Below, one piece after another: positions 59,867-64,000 of a DNA stretch of 64,000 nt. A model generated the notes under the pieces. The model was given only the letters and a program-made list of their open reading frames with translations, did not search any database and was not told where the DNA came from. This DNA comes from JAOSJL01 sp963704035 (lineage in GTDB: Bacteria; Actinomycetota; Acidimicrobiia; IMCC26256; JAOSJL01). Each line of letters starts with the position of its first letter. The stretch's first letter is position 1. The stretch is from positions 868,001 through 932,000 of the forward strand of contig CAVPGR010000004.1 of the NCBI GenBank assembly GCA_963704035.1. The letters run 5' to 3'. A program made the position numbers and the translations under genes.

Positions 59867-61202
59867 CATGCGGGGCAGGGTTGTCGACGAGAGCGACGAG
59901 TTCTGCTCTGCTCTCGCGCAACGGCGCTATCAGCGAGCGCCGTTCGCGTTGGTTCCCCCAGGCGCGCCAGGTCCGCCAGACACGGGTGATGTGCTCGAGC
60001 ATGAACACGGCCACGAGCCCGCACGCGGGCGCGACCAGGAACGAGAGGGCGATCGCCTCCCACGACGGCCACTCGGCCCAGAGACTCCAGACGATCCAGG
60101 TCAGGGGGAAGACGATGATCGCCGTGAGAAGTCGGACAGTCCCCTTCGTCACCGGGACGACGACCCGGCGCCCGACTGCGATCACGATCCAGTACGGGAT
60201 GATGTTGACGACGATCCCCAACACCGCGATCGGTGCGAGCACGACGGCGAACACCGTGACCACGATCGCCCGGACCAGCAAAGGGCCGGCGCGTGTTCGC
60301 CCGGCAACGTCGGCATCACCGAGCTTCGCCAGATCGAGGTCGAGTTGGTAACGGGCCGTGGCGTCGAAGACTGCGGCGCGCTCCGGTTCGGGGCGTTCCG
60401 CCAGGCGTTGGCCGAGTTCCTCCTGCGCCACGAGAGGAACGGGTTCGAGCGCGGGCATCGCCGGTGTACGTAGAGCCACCGCCGCGGCGCGACCGAACGC
60501 TCCACGGTCGCGAACCGTGTCGTACTCGGGCGCCACCGCCCGGAGACGGTCCCCGATCTCCGCAGTGAGTCGACGGACAGCCGTGCGGTTCTCCTCCGAC
60601 ACCTCGTCGCCGTCATCGACGTAGTCGCCGATCTGCTCATCGAGATCGATCGGTTCCCCGACCCGGACTGCCGCGCGTGAACGCAGCGCCAACTTGCTGT
60701 CGAAGACCAGACCGATCGGAACGACCATCAAGCCCTCGACGCCCACCGCTTTCGCTCCGAGTGCGATGCGAGCGGCACCGGTGCGCACCTTGTCGAGCGA
60801 CGGACGATCGTGCGTGGTCCCTTCGGGGAACAGCGCCACGACCTCGCCGCGCCCGAGCACCTCGTGGCACGTTCGGAAGGTCGAAACGTTCTCGGAGGAG
60901 TCGTCGCTGCCCGACGGGCTGTCCTCGGGTCGGTGGACCGGGATGATGCCGGCGAGCGCGAGAAACGGCCGGGCCACGACCACATTCCACAGTGAGGCCT
61001 TGGCGAGGAACCGCGGCAGGCGGTGCAGGCCCCGGATCAGCAGCACGGGATCGACGAAACCGTTGAAGTGGTTCGCCACCACCAGCAGCGGGCGGTCGCG
61101 GGGCAGGCGCTCCAGACCCTCGATCTCGATGCTACGGAACAGGAGGCGCAGCGCCGTGCTGGCGATGACCGCCAGCACCCGGTCGACCGCCCTGCGTACC
61201 AC
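59847..61202 (-). CDS. 1-acyl-sn-glycerol-3-phosphate acyltransferase (PlsC) family protein
   Basis: A 451-residue acyltransferase. Motif I 'VVANHFNGFVDPVLL' (N-H-x5-D), motif II 'SLWNVVVARPFLALAGIIPV' and motif III 'VALFPEGTTHDRPSLDKVRT' (F-P-E-G-T) are present, as is 'GLMVVPIGLVFDSK'. The N-terminal half is the acyltransferase. The last ~160 residues contain three membrane helices ('VVTVFAVVLAPIAVLGIVVN', 'VRLLTAIIVFPLTWIVWSLW') not usual for PlsC. It probably acylates lysophosphatidate or another lipid. Start GTG/ATG at 61202. It converges on the DUF998-like gene. Confidence 0.9.
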   Translation of the reverse strand: MVRRAVDRVLAVIASTALRLLFRSIEIEGLERLPRDRPLLVVANHFNGFVDPVLLIRGLHRLPRFLAKASLWNVVVARPFLALAGIIPVHRPEDSPSGSDDSSENVSTFRTCHEVLGRGEVVALFPEGTTHDRPSLDKVRTGAARIALGAKAVGVEGLMVVPIGLVFDSKLALRSRAAVRVGEPIDLDEQIGDYVDDGDEVSEENRTAVRRLTAEIGDRLRAVAPEYDTVRDRGAFGRAAAVALRTPAMPALEPVPLVAQEELGQRLAERPEPERAAVFDATARYQLDLDLAKLGDADVAGRTRAGPLLVRAIVVTVFAVVLAPIAVLGIVVNIIPYWIVIAVGRRVVVPVTKGTVRLLTAIIVFPLTWIVWSLWAEWPSWEAIALSFLVAPACGLVAVFMLEHITRVWRTWRAWGNQRERRSLIAPLRESRAELVALVDNPAPHVVRLRR

Positions 61203-61282
61203 GGCCAGGAGGCTACGGCAGGCCCTCCGGGCACCCGGCGACCCTGAGAGAACCCGGGGGTCGGATCGGACGATCGGTTCTA

Positions 61283-61298
61283 CCTACCAGTCAGTAGG
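61283..61298. promoter_or_regulatory. Dyad CCTAC-n6-GTAGG, possible TetR-type operator
   Basis: A 16-bp dyad lies 39 bp upstream of the desaturase start, in the 134-bp gap between divergent lipid genes. Perfect 5-bp arms around a 6-bp centre fit a TetR-family site. Fatty acid desaturases in pseudomonads and actinobacteria are often under such regulators. No regulator gene is nearby. Confidence 0.4.
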
Positions 61299-61336
61299 GC
61301 ACTATCCTGCGGGCAGCCAACCCGGAGAACCCCGCC

Positions 61337-62461
61337 GTGCCGAGCACCTCCACCGCTCCTTCCGATACCCCTGCCACAGAGGCCTCCGCCGGATCCTCCC
61401 CCTCGACGGACGTGCCCGACACCCCATCGGGCGACCCGACCGAGACGTTGCGCGGGGCACGCAGTGTCGTCCCGCCGCAGTGCTACGCGCGACCGACGGG
61501 GAAAGCTGTCCGGGTGATCATCCGTTCCCTGGCCGTCTACGCGGCCGTCATCGCCCTTCTGGTGGTCAGCGATGCGCTGTGGTTGCTCGTTCCGCTGTGG
61601 ATCCTTGCCGGACTCGCATTGAGCAGCCTGTTCATCCTCGCCCACGACGCCGCGCACGCGCGCGTTGTTCGCGAACGACCGAGCCAACGCGACCCTCGGA
61701 CGCATCCTCATGCTCCCGCACCTCCACGTGTATGCGGGGTGGGTCGTGGGACACAACCGCCTGCACCACGGGCACACGGTGCGCGAGAGCGCCGACTTCG
61801 TCTGGCACCCCACGAAGCCCGAGGAGTATCGGGCCTGTCGCCGCTCGGGAAGTTGCGTCACCGGATCGAGTGGGGACCGCTCGGCGCCGGTCTCTACTAC
61901 ACGCGGGTCGTGTGGTGGGAGAAGATGATGACGACGAACGCTCCGGCAAAACACCGTCGCAGCGTCCGCGTCGACCTCGCCCTCGTGATCACCTATGCGA
62001 TCGTCACCACGGCGCTCGCCGTCGCCCTCGGCACCCTGGCCGGTGGATCACCCGCCGCAGGCGTCTGGATGGCACTCAAGGTTCTGGTGATTCCGTGGAT
62101 GGTCTTCATGTGGATCATCGGCTGGGCCGTCTACGTCCACCACATCGCTCCCGACATCCGCTGGTGGCCCCGCCCCGCGTGGAACGGGTTCCACGGCCAG
62201 GTCGAGGGCACGACGATCCTGCACGTTCCCGCTCCACTCAACTTCTTCTTCCACAACATCTTCGTGCATGTACCGCACCACGTGGATCAGCGGATTCCGT
62301 ACCACGCGCTGCCTGAAGCGGGCGACGCGATCGTCGCCGCCTACGGCGAGACCGTCATCGAGAAGCCCCTCCGACTGCGCGACTACGTGCACAACAACCG
62401 ACGCTGCAAGCTCTACGACTTCGACTCTCAACGCTGGCTCCCCTACTCCGCATCTTCGTGA
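61337..62461 (+). CDS. Fatty acid desaturase, with a pair of compensating frameshifts
   Basis: The three His boxes are split between frames. Box 1 'LFILAHDAAHARV' is in the first frame; box 2 'GWVVGHNRLHHGHTVRESAD' is in the next frame (about 61665-61835); box 3 'NIFVHVPHHVDQRIPYH' is back in the first frame. The shifts near 61660 (an extra base in GCGCGCG) and 61835 (a missing G in CGGGCC) cancel each other and fit sequencing slips. The corrected protein is ~375 residues with four helices, a membrane-bound di-iron enzyme introducing double bonds into fatty acyl chains. GTG start with a GGAG site. Confidence 0.9.
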   Translation: MPSTSTAPSDTPATEASAGSSPSTDVPDTPSGDPTETLRGARSVVPPQCYARPTGKAVRVIIRSLAVYAAVIALLVVSDALWLLVPLWILAGLALSSLFILAHDAAHARVVRERPSQRDPRTHPHAPAPPRVCGVGRGTQPPAPRAHGARERRLRLAPHEARGVSGLSPLGKLRHRIEWGPLGAGLYYTRVVWWEKMMTTNAPAKHRRSVRVDLALVITYAIVTTALAVALGTLAGGSPAAGVWMALKVLVIPWMVFMWIIGWAVYVHHIAPDIRWWPRPAWNGFHGQVEGTTILHVPAPLNFFFHNIFVHVPHHVDQRIPYHALPEAGDAIVAAYGETVIEKPLRLRDYVHNNRRCKLYDFDSQRWLPYSASS

Positions 62462-62468
62462 AGCCCTA

Positions 62469-62489
62469 ACCTCCCCGGGAAAGGGAGGT
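62469..62489 (+). promoter_or_regulatory. Hairpin that pairs the Shine-Dalgarno of the next gene
   Basis: ACCTCCC (62469-62475) pairs with GGGAGGT (62483-62489) around loop CGGGAAA. The right arm is a strong Shine-Dalgarno, 6 bp before ATG 62496. The hairpin lies 7 bp after the desaturase stop and might either end that transcript or gate translation of the next gene. Confidence 0.55.
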
Positions 62490-62495
62490 CAATAC

Positions 62496-62771
62496 ATGCA
62501 CGAGGTCCGAGGCGTCGTCGCTCTCGGCAAGGGTGAACCGGTCAGCGTCGAGACGGTGCTCGTTCCCGATCTTGGTGGCGACACGCTCTTCAAGGGCGGG
62601 CCGGGTGCCACAGGCCGGTCGTTCTCGGATTTCGACACGATCATCGAGTCGATTCGCGACCGGCTTCTGCCGCTGCCGCCCGACACGGTCGTGCACACGG
62701 GCCACGGTGACGACACGACCATCGGTGCCGAGGCACCTCACCTCGACGAGTGGATCGCCCACGGTCGCTGA
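62496..62771 (+). CDS. Hybrid ORF: MscR-like start joined to MBL-fold hydrolase C-terminus
   Basis: A 91-residue frame. Residues 1-27 ('MHEVRGVVALGKGEPVSVET' then 'VLVPDLG') look like the start of S-(hydroxymethyl)mycothiol dehydrogenase (zinc alcohol dehydrogenase). Residues 28-91 ('GDTLFKGGPGATGRSFSDFD', 'LPLPPDTVVHTGHGDDTTIG', 'EAPHLDEWIAHGR') are the C-terminal third of a metallo-beta-lactamase-fold hydrolase of the type encoded just downstream of mscR. The join is in frame at a GGCGAC that both genes plausibly shared, so about 1.5 kb seems lost between the two genes. Probably non-functional as an enzyme: only one of the metal-binding motifs remains. Confidence 0.75.
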   Translation: MHEVRGVVALGKGEPVSVETVLVPDLGGDTLFKGGPGATGRSFSDFDTIIESIRDRLLPLPPDTVVHTGHGDDTTIGAEAPHLDEWIAHGR

Positions 62772-62799
62772 CCTCGGCGAAGCGTTGCGACGTTCGAAC

Positions 62800-64000
62800 T
62801 CAAGGAGCGTCCGCGAGCCGTTGGTCGAGCCAGGTGTTGTACTGCGCCGTCGCGCGGTTCTGGATGAACTGCACGTGCTCGAGCAGGTCGGAGATCGCCG
62901 AGAGGCCACCCGGGAACTGCGGAACGTTGCTCGTGTCGATCTGCCAGAGACCCGTTCCGTCCGCCGGAAGTGTCGGCCCCGCGTGGGGGATGAAGGGAAT
63001 CGGATCGAGAACCCGGTCGTACAAGGGCAGTTCGGCCAGCGAGGCGAACGCCTCACTCGAGTAGTTGGGGACGAGACCATCACCGATGGCGTACAGGTTC
63101 AGTGTGGGCGTGCCCATCTCGGGAATGCGTTCCACGAAGTTGATGGCGTCGCCCTGGTCGACCTCGTGCTGCACCGCGGCAGCGAGCATCGCGGCCTCTC
63201 CGGCGGTGGCTCCGGTCGGGATGACACCTCGGAAACCGGTGCCGGTTGCGTTCAGCCCGATCTCCCAGAAGATGGACCCACTGAGTATCGACGTGATCCC
63301 GACACCCGCCACGTGCACACCCGCGCCGTCGAGCTCGGGAGCGATGCTGACGAAGCTCATGCCGAGCACGCCACCGAGCGACGTGCCCTCGTAGAGGATC
63401 CGATCGGTGTCGAGATCCGCGACACCGTCGGCGTCGAGCGGGTCGAAGAGATTGAACGGCGCGACGTCGAGATCGCCGAGCTCGTTCTCCACGGCCAGGA
63501 GCAGCGACAGGTGATCGAGCGGAGACTGCGCGATGATCCCCGTCAGCCTGTCGACCTGCGAGGGCTTCACCAGTTGGAAGATGTAGCCGCCGTCGGTGCC
63601 CTGACGTGAGCCGTGGTTGGGCTGGTCGATCCCGATCGTCGTGATGCCGCGGTAGGCGTTCTGTCCGGCGACGACGATCATCGACTCCTTGAAGATCCCG
63701 AGGCCGTGGCCGTAGATCGCCACGGGCGATCCGTTGTCCAGTCGCTTGGAGGGCACGTCATCGTGAAGTCGATCCAGCGCTGTGCACCCGCGTCACCGGA
63801 CTCGTAGCGGATCTGGCCTTCGGCGTCACGGAAATCGGTGACCGGACCTGACCCGTCACGATGGTCGACACGTTGTGAATCCCGAGGAAGTTCGGGAGAG
63901 CCCTCACGTTGCGCACCGGATGATCCTGGGCGCGTACTTCGGCCGCCATGGCGTCGAGATCCGACGTGGCGTCGGCCTCGCTCCGGACCGTGAAGGCCGT
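62800..64000 (-). CDS. Alpha/beta hydrolase-like protein, N-terminus outside the window, frameshifted
   Basis: The frame runs off the right edge. The C-terminal ~315 residues form an alpha/beta hydrolase: 'GSPVAIYGHGLGIFKESMIV' (oxyanion region), 'TTIGIDQPNHGSRQG', nucleophile elbow 'DRILYEGTSLGGVLGMSF' (G-T-S-L-G) and 'FVERIPEMGTPTLNLYAIGD' near the acidic residue. Upstream, 'NFLGIHNVSTIVTGQVRSP' and 'AEGQIRYESGDAGAQRWID' lie in other frames, so two one-base shifts occur near 63755 and 63835. Likely secreted, by analogy with large bacterial esterases; signal peptide not visible. Confidence 0.7.

Overview
The window looks like one contiguous piece of a high-GC actinobacterial chromosome, most likely from the Acidimicrobiia or a close deep-branching lineage. 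The signs are very high third-position GC, many GTG starts, F420-type enzymes (an FrhB-family protein and an LLM-family oxidoreductase), an acyl-CoA carboxylase epsilon subunit, the conserved histidine phosphatase-DUF3090-SCO1664 trio, two Rpf-like wall hydrolases and a remnant of a mycothiol-dependent formaldehyde gene. I see no phage, transposase, integrase, CRISPR array or rRNA operon.

Layout. 1-10.9 kb: the end of a GGDEF protein, then a run of minus-strand genes for CoA-ester metabolism (crotonyl-CoA carboxylase/reductase, methylmalonyl-CoA epimerase, RidA, carboxyltransferase plus epsilon subunit, phosphoesterase, MFS exporter, family III CoA-transferase, acyl-CoA synthetase). This fits the ethylmalonyl-CoA route of acetyl-CoA assimilation; a divergent thiolase at 11-12.3 kb belongs with it. 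12.4-21.3 kb: an envelope-associated cluster (membrane protein, DUF4129, DUF4350, MoxR ATPase, DUF58, then SpoIIM-like and RDD genes with abutting divergent starts, two DUF4190 proteins and DUF4328). 21.3-24.4 kb: recR, ybaB, dnaX and a long-form SRP RNA. 24.4-31 kb: lipoproteins, tRNA-Ser(GGA), tadA, a damaged secreted hydrolase, tRNA-Ser(CGA), metF and a copper ATPase. 31-38.9 kb: FrhB-like protein, fatty acyl-AMP ligase, the trio, a GDP-mannose dehydratase-like protein, nitronate monooxygenase-like protein and purE. 39-45.6 kb: ABC exporter, lgt, lipoprotein, Fpg/Nei glycosylase. 45.65-46.28 kb: seven head-to-tail copies of an 88-bp unit. 46.3-64 kb: two Rpf-like proteins, LLM oxidoreductase, YeeE transporter, acyl-CoA dehydrogenase, Lhr helicase, phosphotransferase, PlsC, desaturase, a hybrid ORF and a truncated alpha/beta hydrolase.

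Two themes go beyond ordinary gene content. First, intergenic sequence carries families of structured palindromic elements. An 80-88 bp two-hairpin element occurs at four loci, with compensatory base changes between copies and one seven-unit array. A separate 20-bp perfect palindrome occurs twice with an identical stem. Second, about ten otherwise well-conserved genes carry one- or two-base frameshifts, often beside short homopolymers or dinucleotide runs, and two loci show in-frame losses (dnaX lacks its zinc module; an mscR start is joined to the tail of a metallo-beta-lactamase-fold gene). Sequencing or assembly error explains most of the frameshifts best, so loss-of-function claims need read-level confirmation.
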